Source: Phragmites australis | Lineage: Eukaryota; Streptophyta; Magnoliopsida; Poales; Poaceae | Length of the DNA stretch: 64,000 nt | Assembly (NCBI RefSeq): GCF_958298935.1 | Contig: NC_084923.1 | Span: 1,676,501 to 1,740,500, forward strand | Direction: 5' to 3' | In this document: positions 25,401-37,610 of the stretch, in pieces | Layout: every line of letters begins with the position of its first letter | Numbering within the stretch: position 1 is the stretch's first letter | Notes under the pieces: generated by a model | Seen by the model: only the letters and a program-made list of their open reading frames with translations | What the model was told of the DNA's origin: nothing | Databases searched by the model: none | Program-made: the position numbers and the translations under genes

Positions 25401-26089
25401 TGGCGTGGCATGGGCAGCGAGAGAAGGGAGAGAGCAGGAGAGGCGGAGGCTAGTTAGGGATATTTTCCCCGCAGGAGGCGGCTATTGCGGTGGCGAGCAG
25501 CGTGGAATCACGCTGGAGGAGGAAGGAGAGGCGTGGGCGGGCAATGGTTGGATGGCCAACACGTGTACGGTGCAGCAGGCGCGTGGGCGCGCGAGCGGGT
25601 GGGCAGGCCGGCACGTGGGTGAGCTGGGCCGGTAGCACACGTGAGTGGGCTGAGCGTGGAAGAAGGAGAGGGGGAAAGATGGGCGGGCTGGCTGGGCCAC
25701 ACGAGGGAGAAGGAGAGGGGGGAATCTAGCCCGGGGAGAAATGAAAGAAAAAAGGAAAAGAAAAGGAAAAAATGATGAGGAAGTTTGAAATAAATTCAAA
25801 TACAATATTTGAATTTAGTTTTGACCTTGGATTAGGGTCAACTCATTTGAATATATTTGAACTATGATTTGAACTTGGATCTTGAGGTTCTGAAGATGAT
25901 TTGAATTCGAATTGGATTTGAGCTGAATAGAATCTAAGAGTAGATTTGAAATTAAGAGACATTCAATTTCAAATATCCACACAAAGAACCATAAAGATCC
26001 CAAACCAATGCATACGGACCAATTTAATGCAGGAATTATTTTGAAATTGATTCTAGTGCATTTTGGAACACTTATTTAATTCAATTCAC

Positions 26090-26130
<41 letters not shown>

Positions 26131-26268
26131 GTATACATACTGGTATATATACACTCATATACATACACATACTTACTTGACTTTAGTTAGCTTAATTAAT
26201 CATAAAAAGTTTCAATTATGAGTGAAATTTACAATTAATTAACATATTTTAAAACTTAGGATGTTACA
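22435..26268 (-). mobile_element. Solo LTR, Ty3 Tekay/Del-like, 3.8 kb
   Basis: Read on the minus strand it starts TGTAACATCCTAAGTTTTAA and ends GATCCTACA. The 3' part has the familiar TTTGTACTCTGAACTATAAT transcript-end-like stretch. The flanks AGAAC (22430-22434) and GGAAC (26269-26273) match at 4 of 5 bases, as expected for an LTR-element duplication with one later mutation. There is no gag-pol and no second LTR, so internal recombination has removed the rest. The GC-rich part (about 24600-25700) yields long spurious open frames. A G-run lies at 25196-25207. Confidence 0.85.
26093..26127. repeat. (AT)n microsatellite
   Basis: About 17 uninterrupted AT units, within the solo LTR. Confidence 0.97.
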
Positions 26269-26273
26269 GGAAC

Positions 26274-26317
26274 GAATGAGGAAGCTTTTTTTATTGGCCA
26301 TTTAGTAAGATAACTAG
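26274..26317 (+). repeat. Unidentified tandem repeat, copy B (right remnant)
   Basis: GAATGAGGAAGCTTTTTTTA, then TTAGTAAGATAACTAG, matches the end of copy A (GAGGGGATGCTTTCTTTTGT, then TTACTAATATAACTAG). It therefore completes copy B on the far side of the LTR insertion. Confidence 0.65.
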
Positions 26318-27126
26318 CGGGATGGCCCGCATAATTGCATGGCTAGTTTTATCGTAAATTTGTGTTTTACTTTACCATCACTCTTCATTTTTGCCACTAC
26401 TATACTTTCTCCTTCGTAGGCATAATTTGAACATGGGCCTACCATAATAATGTTTTCATCTGTACATACATTATTGTCGTTTCTTTGCTGTATTTTATGT
26501 AGATTCTGCTCCGTAGGAGATTATTCTCGGTTTTTCTTTGCTATTCCAATAAAAAAAAATTGTCTAGGTTGAAAGATAACGCTCTATCATCCACACGGTT
26601 TGCAGATTGCGTCTTTCCTTATCGCTATCCTGACGTTACATTTTTAATGTCAGCAAATGCTGGTTTTTCCACGATCTAAATAGATCGGCCATCCTCTTGT
26701 ATCGAGCTAAATAGATCATTCTTCCTCTTGTATCTGGTCATACCTCCTTATTTTTACTCCTCTCATATCAAGTTATGTTTCTATTCTTTTATTTTCGCCA
26801 TTACACTTTACATCAAAATATCATTTAAATTATAACTTTGATCTCTTAAATGCATACGGGTGCAACGTACTTATTCATTAATAAAATTATGTTATCGTTT
26901 TTACCGTTAGCTATCTTTATTTTTTTTAATAATATCATAGGTGGGTAATAGAGAAATAAATATAGGGGTATTTTGGATTAATTTTTTCATAATGATAGTG
27001 TAGGTAATTTATAAACAGGTATATGAGCATTTTGCTTTTCTTTCCTCTGATTAATATAGTAACTTTTAGATCCTGAGAGCGAAAGAGGAGACTTATTTTG
27101 TTGGCTAATTAGTAAGATAATGATAG
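26318..27126 (+). repeat. Unidentified tandem repeat, copy C (shortened)
   Basis: Opens with CGGGATGGCCCGCATAATTG, like copy B, and carries GGGCCTACCATAATAATGTT, ATGTAGATTCTGCTCCGTAG and CATCAAAATATCATTTAAAT. It ends with TTAGTAAGATAATGATAGAT. It is about 0.8 kb against 1.2-1.3 kb for the others. The middle segment, with the CACGATCTTGAGCTACATGG-like stretch of copy A, is missing. Confidence 0.68.
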
Positions 27127-28813
27127 ATAGATACGTAACAGACACCACAGCAAAAATGTTGCATATACAATGGACCGTGATCGATGCTCCACTACAACGT
27201 GTGTGCGATAACCTAGGCGATGGATCGATGTTCCTTTACGTTCTTGTTTTGACGTGAAGTTGCGCGTGCACGTTGCTTTCTTGGCCTAATCTTTCCTCTT
27301 ATGTCAATCGGCTTTACACTCGATCGATGAGCTGCATATTGTTGTGATACTGACCAATTTAGGTAAAGCTAGCAAGCGTATAAAATGCTAAACAAGTAGA
27401 CCAGCTAGCCATTTCTCTTCTTTTATTCAGTCAGTCGTCAGTGGTTGAATTCTTCGTCATGTTAACTATTAATCGTCATCAGCAATAATGTCATCAGCAT
27501 TGCCCCTTCTGAAGACATAACGCACAAGCAGACAGTCCTTTCCTGCAGTGCAAATGACAAAGATATATACATCTCTGAACAAGACATTATACTATCTATC
27601 AGAGGCCAGATGAGTCCTATAAAAACCAACACTTGTGGAATGTATGAGATGAGGAAAAGGGGCGTCTTTTTCCTGACGTGGGGCGCAGCATCTACCGGTC
27701 AATATTCCAAGTTTCCACACCATGTATGCATCATCTTCGTGCAATGTGCATCTCCAACCACCGGATGCTCCGTCCCCGGATCCATGCACCCGGCAGAATA
27801 TGCCGCCTCCGGTTGCATCGTCCTGAACCCATTTTCAAAGGCAAATGCCACGAACGCCGAGAAGAACTAGAGAATCATTGAGATCGGCAGGGTAGTATTC
27901 TGTGCTCCTTGTTAATAAGGCCAGGGCTGGTGATCGTAGCCGATCTACTTGCTCAATCACGCATGCTATCAGTAATTAAGATGTGCTACTCTCTCTCTCT
28001 CTCTCTCTCTCGGAGTGAATCGTCAGAGTTACTCAAATAGTCAAATAAGAGCACGGACGCATGGTTGGTTTGTCATCGATCCTTGAAAACTGTCTCGGCA
28101 ATTTCTTCCGATGTTTTCGTTTCATCCGATTTGGGACTAGCTGGACTGATATGTACAGCAACAGTTCGACTTGACGAGTCGAACGAAGTAATGTGCAATG
28201 ATAGGGCAGTCGGTTTGAAAAAAGAAATGTGCTTTGTTAGTACTGCATCAGTACATCTCGTTGATCCAGGAGCCGTCAAAGAGGAATAATCTTAATAGAG
28301 TCATTTTCCAGGCGGCGTTTGGTTTGCTGACCTTACTGGACTAAGACTAATAACCTGGTCGTACTTCGTGAAAACGAGGACTGCCAATTTGTTTCATACA
28401 AACAAAATGTCAAGTTTGCAGTCTCCTTAATTATGACGGAAATCTCTAAGCTCTAAAGTGATTGACACACGCATCAGATCGAGGACTCCATCTCTAATCA
28501 AGTTACTGAATGTGTAGAGATCATCAGGGACGCTAACAATGACGAGCTGTGAGCAGTATCTTGGGGGTTGACAGGTATATGATGAGATCATCAGGGCAGG
28601 CGAACGTGAACTGAACGCCGTGAGCAGATGTCCCCATAGCCTTAACAGAGCTCGTAGCTCCTCTTTATTCAACCGGATTCTTCACCGATGGATTCCAATT
28701 CCATGACGACGTGCAAGTTTCATCCCCCAGCAGCAGCATCTGAAGATTCATAGGCCTGATGGTTGATGCTGCTCCATCACGAGACCAAAGTGTTACAGTT
28801 AGTATGAGAGCAC
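27127..28813. other. Intergenic; weak exon-like segments on minus strand
   Basis: On the minus strand an open segment preceded by CTCTAG (about 27697-27867) reads FFSAFVAFAFENGF and then a Cys-containing stretch. A second segment after CTGCAG (about 27480-27545) ends RRGNADDIIADDD and a stop codon. I could not join them to a known family or find a start, so no gene is called. A (CT)n run lies at 27989-28011. Confidence 0.2.
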
Positions 28814-28889
28814 TGTAACGTCTCGGGGACCAAATGGTCTCTGAGGTGTTACGGTTACTCCAGAATTGTGATGATTCCGGGGTGTTACA
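28814..28889. mobile_element. Tiny LTR-terminus-like remnant
   Basis: 76 bp beginning TGTAACGTCTCGGGGACC and ending CCGGGGTGTTACA, which are the terminal motifs of long grass LTRs. An internal inverted match (GGGGACC...GGTCTC) is present. Another TGTTACA lies just upstream at about 28792-28798. No target-site duplication is seen. It is probably the collapsed remains of one or more LTRs. Confidence 0.35.
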
Positions 28890-29379
28890 GCAACGCACCA
28901 AGGCACCAACCGGTCCGAGCCACCAGACCACCACCGTCCAGTTCGCAGCCCCCGCATCGACGGCCCACCCCTGCGCGTGCGCGGCGCGACCGCTGCGGCG
29001 TCCGAGCTAGACTAGTTGCCGCTGCTGACCGGTGCGGTCGAGGCAAGAGCCGCGAGTAAAAAGGGCCGGCCGGGAGAGGAGAAGAGCAGCACTCGCAGCA
29101 GCGCGCAACGGAAACGGAAAGCGATAACCAACCAAACCGGCCACCATAAAGGAAGGAGAGCCCGAGACGACGGGCGCAACCGCGCACTCGTTCGCAGCCG
29201 AGCGCCCGAGCAAGCAAACCACGCAGCTGCGAGCGACAGTTCCATACGACGCCGCGTGGGCGCGCGGCACCACTTCCGCACCCAGCTCGGCACAGCTCCC
29301 AGCAGAGTGAACACCCCGCCGAAATCAAACACTCGCCGGCTGGGGCCGATCGATTTCGAGTGGGATCGACGATTCACCG
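28890..29379 (+). promoter_or_regulatory. Promoter/5' UTR region of the DUF21-CBS gene
   Basis: A GC-rich stretch directly upstream of the ATG, sharply different from the AT-rich DNA before it. No TATA box is recognisable. The long open frames on both strands are compositional artefacts. Confidence 0.4.
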
Positions 29380-32300
29380 ATGCCCAGCCATGAGGCGTGC
29401 TGCGGCACCATGTTCTGGGTGTACCTCATGTCCTGCGTCGGGCTCGTCATGTTCGCCGGCCTCATGTCGGGCCTCACCCTCGGCCTCATGTCGCTCAGCC
29501 TCGTCGACCTCGAGGTCCTCGCCAAGGCCGGCACGCCCAAGGACAAGCGCAACGCCGGTAGCTAGCCTTAACCTCCTCCTCCTCTTCGTCTCGCTCGCTC
29601 ACCCGTGGCGCCGGAGCAGTGATTGCTTGATTGCTCCGTTTCTAATCTGAGTGTGTGTTGGGCCCCGCGCGCGCAGCAAGGATCCTGCCGGTCGTGAGGA
29701 ACCAGCACCTGCTGCTCTGCACGCTCCTCATCGGCAACTCGCTCGCCATGGAGGTGCGCGTCTTCTGCGTCGTGAAAGCCTAGCTTACTTTACTCGCTGA
29801 TTCTCCACTGATTAGTTAGCCCAGCCTAATGGACTGATGTTGTGTGCTCTGTGCAGGCGCTGCCGATATTCCTGAACACGCTCGTGCCGCCCTACATCGC
29901 CATCCTCATCTCCGTCACGCTCATCCTTGCGTTTGGCGAGGTCCATACTTGATTCAATGACCACTTCCGTGCTGAATTTTCTCTTATGTTTTTTTTTTCC
30001 TTTTTTGGTTCATGAGCTGAGCATCTGAGCTAGCTGATTCGGTTGGTCCTTCCTCTGCTGTTCACGCAGATCATGCCGCAAGCCATCTGCACGCGCTACG
30101 GGCTCAGCGTGGGGGCCAAGGCGGCGCCCGCGGTCCGGATACTGCTCATCGTCTTCTTCCCCGTCGCCTACCCGATCAGTAAGGTACCCGCACCGGTGGC
30201 TGATTTGTTGCTCCTGTTTGCAAGAATTGGAGAGGAATTGGAGCTTTGTGGTTGGTGGATGTCTTACTGAAATTGGGGTGGGACATCACAGGTGGTCGGC
30301 CGCAAGTAGGATACAGATCGATTATTTAATTTGCCCCAAAAAAAGGGGCTTATCGTCCCATGCTCGTCTAGTCATCCAATTTACAGGAGGGTCAACATAG
30401 GCTCTAATTATAAATTGCAGTTGCGGACGATGACTAATTCAGCACTTATTTAACATAATGCCTGCCCAATGATCCAAGAAGAAGTAATTGAAACCGCGAA
30501 GCAAGAACCTAAATTAATGGAGGTGTCCACGTATGCGTAGGTCCAATTGTGGAATGTGGCTGACTCATTTACCGAGTACTTTAGTCATTTTCGGGTTAAA
30601 GTTGCTGTTATCAATTGGCACTTTTACAAAAGTGTAAAAATGTCAAAGCCATATTTTGACAAAAGAAAAAAAAGACACTTCTGTTGAAAGACATCAAATT
30701 GCTTACTGTGGTATGCTGTATACGTATGTTTAGGACTATGGACACGACGCGATTTGTGCACTAATCATGTACTGTGATCTTTATAGCACATAGTGGAATG
30801 GTTTCTCCTTGTTTCTGTTAGAAATGTAGGCACGTCGGGGATGCATCAATGTAACCTCTTTTTTTAACTATTGCAGTGTCTTATTTGATTCATGTATTTT
30901 TTTTTCTTTCAGTTGTTGGACTGGCTACTGGGAAAGGGCCATTTTGCACTAATGAGGAGAGCTGAGCTAAAGACGTTAGTTGATATGCACGGCAACGAGG
31001 TTGGTATACACTTCTCTTAAATAGACTTGATATTCAGTTTAACCATTTTCAGATGTAGTTATTAAAATTCTTGCATTCATGGTGCATTTATTTCTTTGCC
31101 CATATTACTCGTGCATGTAGAAATTTTATCTGAAAAATTCATGTTTTCATCCATTATATCCTAGATAATTTTTACATCATGTTACAGCATGTAATGTGAG
31201 TGAATGTGAGTGAACATGGACCAGTGACCAAATGATTGACTGTGCATTCCTATGCCCTCAGTCTTCTCTTTGTGACTATGTTTAGTTTTATCATTTTCAA
31301 CTGCTCACGCCTTCAATAACTATTTCTACGTTCCTGATTTGAGCTTAAACAAAGATAAGGGCTACCATTGAACTTCTGTTTTTTCTCACTTCGTTGTCAG
31401 GCTGGAAAAGGTGGAGAGCTAACTCATGATGAAACTACCATCATTACAGGAGCTTTGGAGCTGACTCAAAAGATTGCAAAAGATGCCATGACTCCTATAT
31501 CTGAAACATTCTCACTTGACATAAATGCTAAGTTGGACCTGTATGAATCTTTCAACTTGCTGTACTTTTGTTTTTCAAATGATGCATGCTATTGATACTA
31601 GTACTATTTTCCTCTCGGTAGGCATACGATGGGTATGATAATGACTAGAGGGCACAGTCGTGTACCTATTTACTCCGGGAGTCCGAAAAACATTATTGGC
31701 CTTATATTGGTGAGTGAGCTAATTTGTTGCACATTATAATAACATGAATAGTTTCCCTTCTCCTTTCATTGTCTTTTTTCATGGGCATCCTGAGTATCAA
31801 TAAAATGGACATTTTTGCAAAGTTGCAATTTATTCTTTGAGCAATAGTAAAAAAACTTATCATTTCAGGTCAAAAACTTGATTACTTGCCGAACTGAGGA
31901 TGAAGTGCCCATTCGAAATGTTACCATCAGAAAAATTCCAAGGTATCATCTTCACCAGCCTGCAGGTGTAACCATAAGTTCTGAATTGTACCTTCTTATC
32001 TTGAGAAGCATACAAGTACTCCTTTGGTTGAATTTGTTCTTCATACAATTTCTTTTGGGAAAAATTGGTGCATATCTTTCTCCCTAGTAACCTACATTGA
32101 TTGTCTTCTAATGTCCATATAATGTTGTCAGTTTGTCACTGTTATGTATACCAGGGTGGCTGATGATCTTCCTCTCTATGACATCCTAAATGAGTTCCAG
32201 AAAGGTCACAGCCATATGGCTGTGGTAGTTAAACGCACAAAGGAATCAGAAACATCCACTGAAAAGCAAAAGAGTGCTACACACCTCAAAGATGCTCATG

Positions 32301-33653
32301 CTGATGGTACATGTCTTTTTGGTTCTTTTCCCCCTAGTAATGAGCACACGTCTTTCCGGGAAATGGCTCTTACTTATCTTTGGCTAATGACCAAACGATT
32401 AAGCTTCACTCATAAATTGTGTTTTTAACTTTTAATGTGTATGTACTAGAATTCCATTAGCCTTTGGTGATCACACGTCTTTCCGGGAAATGGCGCTTAC
32501 TTGTCTTTGGCTGACCAGTTGAATATACTTTCAGGTTCATCCCCCTCGCATGTTGGCACAGCCGGAGGTCGTAGAAATAACATTGAAAAATACGGAGATG
32601 GGCGCTCATATAATAAGAAATCAGAAAGGAAGCGTGGAAATATTCTTGATTTTAACACCGATCCACTTCCAAGCTATTCAATGGATGAGGAAGCAGTGGG
32701 AATAATCACGATGGAAGATGTCATGGAAGAACTGCTACAGGTTGGACATATTTATAATTGATACCTCCTTAGTTCGCAACAAGTATTTCACATCATAATA
32801 TCTTTTAAAACTCTATGGTTTCCAGAACTGTGGTCCTCGATAATCGATTAAATGATGCAATGGGTATTCTCCATACCCTATGGGAACAGCATATATATTT
32901 GCAACATTTTAGCCATCCAGTACTATTCAATTTGTAGAAAAACTAGATTACTTGAAAACATTCATAGTTGTACCTTGGTAATTTGTTTGGCTTCTCATAG
33001 ATTTATTATACTGACATGACTATCTTTCCGCAGGAAGAAATATTCGATGAAACAGATGAGTACGTCGATGTACATAATAAGTAAGTAGTTTCAATGTAAC
33101 CGCTTGCTGTCTTGAACAACTGCTTTAAATCGATGCCACCGCACTAGTTCTTTGTTTCTTCGTTTTTATGCCACCATACCAGGACTCATGGTTTCTTTGT
33201 TTTACAGGATCAGAATAAACATGTTACCTCATGGCAAATCATTGTCACCTGTTATATCTCCTGTTGGAGGACCCCTATCTCAGGGACTTCGGAAAACCCC
33301 TACGGCATCTCCACTGTCACCATACCACCATACTAGTTCTGTCTTACGTTCCCCTGTTTCCAACCACGCTCAGTTACCTGGGACTTTACCTACAATAGTT
33401 TCTCCTGGAGGATCACCTGTTTCACAAACACCCGTGCACATTTCACCAAGTTCAAATCAGGTGAGTGCTAACCCTTTTCCTTGACTGTTTCATGCAATCT
33501 AGTTGCGAATTTACACGTTTGGACATTTTTTAAGTAAGGATCCTGAAGGTGATTGTTTCACCACCTCTTATGTGTCATGTTCATTATCCTGCTCCTTCCT
33601 TTTAGGTTTCAAGAAATTTTGACGAAAAACATGAAAAGGACAGCGAGAGCTAA
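29380..33653 (+). CDS. DUF21 and CBS-pair membrane protein (CNNM/CorC-like)
   Basis: Thirteen in-frame exons (29380-29557, 29677-29753, 29857-29940, 30070-30183, 30913-30999, 31401-31540, 31622-31709, 31869-31942, 32155-32306, 32535-32740, 33034-33080, 33208-33460, 33606-33653) give 515 residues. The N-terminal DUF21 (CNNM transmembrane) domain has hydrophobic spans near residues 12-42, 70-90, 95-112 and 126-150, with the conserved [13 protein letters not shown] and GEIMPQAIC. The CBS pair follows, with [18 protein letters not shown] and [20 protein letters not shown]. The tail is rich in Ser-Pro and ends near KDSES. Plant relatives (the At2g14520 group; some family members are described as MGR magnesium-release transporters) sit in membranes and are linked to divalent-cation handling. 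The substrate here is inference. Confidence 0.93.
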
Positions 33654-34680
33654 GAGTTTAGAGGCCATTTATTCCCTATTAAGGCCTCATCTCAAGATGG
33701 CGTAATCGGATTATGGCGTTGCTAGTTTAGGATTAAGCTGTGAAGATAATAGCGCAGCTCTCTTGTATGATTATTGGTCATTATTTATTGATTAGTTGCT
33801 TGTACATATATGCTTTAGAATGTGATCCTCAGCATGGCCCAACTGTCACTATCTATTGTAGCATATGTAGGTGTCTTTTTAAGGACTTTTTTGTCAACTT
33901 GTATCTACCATTGCCGAAGAAAGGCTGAAGAGAAAAAGCAAAGCATCGCACTGCATATATTTAAGCAACAACCAGCTGATTTGATTCCTTTTTTTTATCC
34001 CTGGCCCCATTATTCAAGAATTGTACAAGCCCATTGTGTTCTGGTGTGAGAATGGCCAGTTGGTGATGAGTGTAGATACAATGTTACGTTTCGGAGCTGG
34101 CTTTACAATGTTTCCATGGGCAAATGTAACAAATAAACCAGATGTTATAATGCAGAACACATCAAAGTGTTGATCTCCAATAACACTACGTTGTGGGCGG
34201 AAAGTCATATGGTTTGTGTAACGTATCAAGTTTAGTCAATGGTTGGTGTGTCAGCACCAACAGAGTGATCAAAATATTCCAGCCATCTCTCCTGGTCTTC
34301 TGCTAACATGTCTGCCATTTGTGTCCAGGAAATGAGCAATGTAATCTCAGCAGGCAAGGCAGGTATGATCCTTTGACAGGCTCTGACAATTGTTGGTTGC
34401 GTGATATTGAGCACGACGTTGAGACTAAGCACAGAAAAAGTTGCACATAATGAGTCACCACTGTTAGGCAGTGCGATAAACAACTGCCAGTCTGCCACTA
34501 GATGATGCAATGAGGAGTTCTCCAAAATGTAACTCGATTGGACCGTGAGTACGACTATTAGTGCGGCAACCTTTCAAAGAGAAAGGACATGCCGTTGAAA
34601 AATTTAACCACCACCACAGAGTTTGAGTTTTTTTTAAGCAGCCGTGAGGCTCAGGATGATGTCCCAAACAAACAGAAGCC
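33654..34680. other. 3' UTR of the DUF21 gene, then unassigned sequence
   Basis: About the first 300 bp look like 3' UTR. The remainder contains the minus-strand open segment listed separately and no other supported feature. Confidence 0.4.
34232..34525 (-). pseudogene. Fragment resembling a 3'-terminal exon of an unidentified gene
   Basis: The minus strand has an open frame ending in TAA whose last 50 or so codons look protein-like, for example TLLISWTQMADMLAEDQE and WLEYFDHSVGADTPTID. This suggests a helical-repeat protein C-terminus, but I cannot name a family. The start and upstream exons are not visible. A LINE is inserted about 170 bp upstream of it in its own orientation. It may be a dead fragment or chance. 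Confidence 0.25.
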
Positions 34681-34692
34681 TGACCTGAGATC

Positions 34693-36949
34693 CTTTTTTT
34701 TAGACAAGAAAACACTCGGCTTTTATTGAAAGTCAATATAGAGTTGCACAGGAAAAGAGCGGAAAGCAAAACAAAATCTAGCTAGAACAACCAGCATAGC
34801 AAAACAACAGTTCGCAAAACAAACCCACTGCTAACCTACAGCTCGCCCTTGAGCAAGTAGCACCAGACAACAAATGGTAAACGCAGAGACAACCATATCA
34901 GGAGCTATACTTCCACCACATCAGACATCAACATCTGATTCCTTTTGAAGGACGAAGCCCACTGTATAATGAAAGACATGGCAGCATCCACCTTTTTCCT
35001 GTCATCCAAACTGAGAAGAATCTTCCAACTCTGCAAATATGAAATCCCAGAAAAGATGACATCAATTGGAAGCGTAGAAAATTTCTTTTCTATAGCCATC
35101 TTATTTCAAACTCTCCAGACCGCCCAAGCAAATCCTGCAAAAAGGAAAACAGCCAGAGTTTTTGGACCCTTAAAATGCAAGTCAAGCCAATTGGAGAGAA
35201 AATCACCCATAGAAACCGCCTGAAAATGCCACCCAAAGCATTCTTTGAAACCACACCAGGCAAAAAAGGCTATAGGGCAATTAAAAAGGATATGGTCAGT
35301 TGTTTCGAAAAGACCACAAAGAGAACAGTTGGCATTCCCTTTCCATCCTCTGTTCTTCAGGGCAGCTGCAGACTGCAATTTATTATGATAAACCTGCCAT
35401 AAGAAAATCTTGATTTTCAAAGGAAGATTAGTACCCCAAATCAGATCAGCCCCCTTGCTGAAAGCCCCATCAAAGGTGGAGAATTGTATAAGGATCTGGT
35501 TGTGAAATTTTTGGTTCTATCTAAGGCCCAAAAAACTTCATCATCACCCTCGTTCAGATGAACCTCTTGGAGTTTCTCATATAATTTCTGTAAGTTCACT
35601 TGTTCACTAGGGTTAAGGTTCCTTCAAAACAAGATATCCCAGTGATTCTCTCCACCACAGTCCTCCACCAACACCTCAGGATCAACACATAACCTATATA
35701 GATCAGGAAACTGAGTATGGAGAGGAGTCTCTCCCAACCATATATCTTTTCAAAAGGCAACCTTGTCTCCTTTATTAACCCTGTAAAAAGCCCCCCATTT
35801 GAAAAGGTGTTTCACTTTATGTAACATTTGCCGGAATTGAGAAGACCCTCTTCTCTTTGAAGTGAAGAAGGAACCATCAAGTATATATTTGGCTTTGAGA
35901 AGCTGACACCAAATCTCATTACTGCCCTTAACAATCTTCCAAATCCATTTAACAAGCAAAAAGTTATTCAAGATCATGGTATTTGCAATACCCAGTCCAC
36001 CATACTCCTTAGGCCTACACACTGCTTCTCATTTCATCATATGAGATTTAAACTTTTCATCAGCACCCTACCAGAAAAAGTTGGCTCTAATAGAGTCCAT
36101 TTTCCTATGCACCCCTGCAGGCAGAAGATTGAAACCCATGTTATATGTAGGGATAGTACTTAGGCATGAATTAGTTAGAACTAATCTCCCCCCAGAAGAC
36201 ATATATATTCCTTTCCAGGGGGCAAGCTTATTATACAGCTTCATATTTATATGGTCAAAAGCCTTAACTCCCAAAAGATGATCAGAAATTGGAACACCTA
36301 AATAGCTGAAAGGAAACACACCCAGTTTGCAATTTAGCATATTAGCAATCCTTTCTTTACCCTGCTGATCAAACCCAAAAACAAAAGCATCACTTTTTAT
36401 GGTAGTTGATCTTCAGACCTAACATCCACTCAAAACAGTACAGTATGATCTTCAGATTCAGAATAGACTAATCACACCCATCAACCATTATCATAGTGTC
36501 ATCAGCATATTGAATGTGCGATACACCTTTTGGAAAAAGGTGGTTAACCACCCCAAAGATCAGACCTTTATCCACAGCCTTCTCAATCATTTCCCCAAGG
36601 ATGTCTGCTACCAAATTAAACAGTAATGGTGACAAAGGATCTCCTTGCCTTAGCCCTTGATAGGTCTTGAAATAGGAACTTCTTTGCCCATTCACATTTA
36701 TACAAACCTGCCCCCTTGAACAGATTGCATAACCCACTTAATCCACAAGGGAGGGTTTCCTCTCCAGCACCTGATGCAAAAAGTTTCATCTAACTTTATC
36801 ATAGACCTTCTCAAAATCAATTTTTATGATGACACCCTATCTCTTCCCATGCTTGAGTTCATGCACCACTTCATGTAAAATCACTATTCCCTCTAAGATG
36901 TTCCTTCTCTTTATGGAAGTTGTTTACTGCTGTTTAATAAGACTGTGCG
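34693..36949 (-). mobile_element. 5'-truncated, degenerate L1-type LINE
   Basis: On the minus strand, frame-broken pieces of the reverse transcriptase read in order. They show RQGDPLSPLLFNLVADIL with the catalytic YADD box (about 36500-36680), FSYLGVPI and GGRLVLTNSCLSTIPTY (about 36100-36310), and GGLGI (about 36000). They end with a zf-RVT-like region, WRNKN-type CSLCGLFETTDHILFNC (about 35290-35340). The 3' end is an A-tail (T-run at 34694-34701). A 12-bp target-site duplication, TGACCTGAGATC, flanks it at 34681-34692 and 36950-36961. The endonuclease and ORF1 are missing, the normal result of incomplete target-primed reverse transcription. Frameshifts and stop codons show it is dead. Confidence 0.93.
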
Positions 36950-36961
36950 TGACCTGAGATC

Positions 36962-37610
36962 TTGAACAATATGAGATGTTTATAATTAGTTTTTTTTAAA
37001 AAGATGTTTAAATATGTTTAACTATCTTGTCAGTACTGATATAAGCAACGGTACTTAAATAAGCATATTATCCTCCGTTTAAACACGTGTGATACTGCAT
37101 TTGAGAAATTTTATTTATTTATTTCTATAAACATCTTCTCTGAACACACGTACATACACGCTCTAAGCATATTGGGCCCACCATACTTCTTACCCCCTTT
37201 GGCGTCTGGATTCGTGGGATGCAGTTCTGCAACTGCGGCGGGCGGATCCGCGTTGCAACTGTCCAGACCAGACGGAATACTTGACTTGTTTCCTTCCATG
37301 CTTGCAACGGAGGGCATGCACCGATGCTCGCACACAAACTTCAGCGCCGCTTCGAGATCCCAGCGAATCGCACAAGCACTTCCGTCAAATCGGGGACGGT
37401 TGCCGCGCGCGGTGTATTTCGCGCGTCGTCTCCCTCGCCTCCCGTCCAAGTCGCCGAGTCGTCGTCGTCGCGCTCGTCACCGCCACTTCTTATATCGGAG
37501 CGACAACTCCACCGCCCAAACACTGGTAGTCTACTGCACCATCCATCCATTCGCGATCCTTGGCCGCCGCGCGAGGCACGGGCGCCGGAAGTGTAGCTAG
37601 TCTATTCGCC
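36962..37610 (+). promoter_or_regulatory. Upstream region of the small plant protein gene
   Basis: Composition shifts from AT-rich to GC-rich toward the ATG at 37611. A TATATC at 37491-37496, about 115 bp before the ATG, is the only TATA-like candidate. An in-frame TTG-initiated extension at 37560 is unlikely to be used in a plant nuclear gene. Confidence 0.35.

Noticed and set aside
37560..37610. In-frame upstream extension of the unknown protein starting at TTG
   Set aside because: Plant nuclear genes rarely start at TTG; the ATG at 37611 is the first in-frame ATG of the GC-rich exon.
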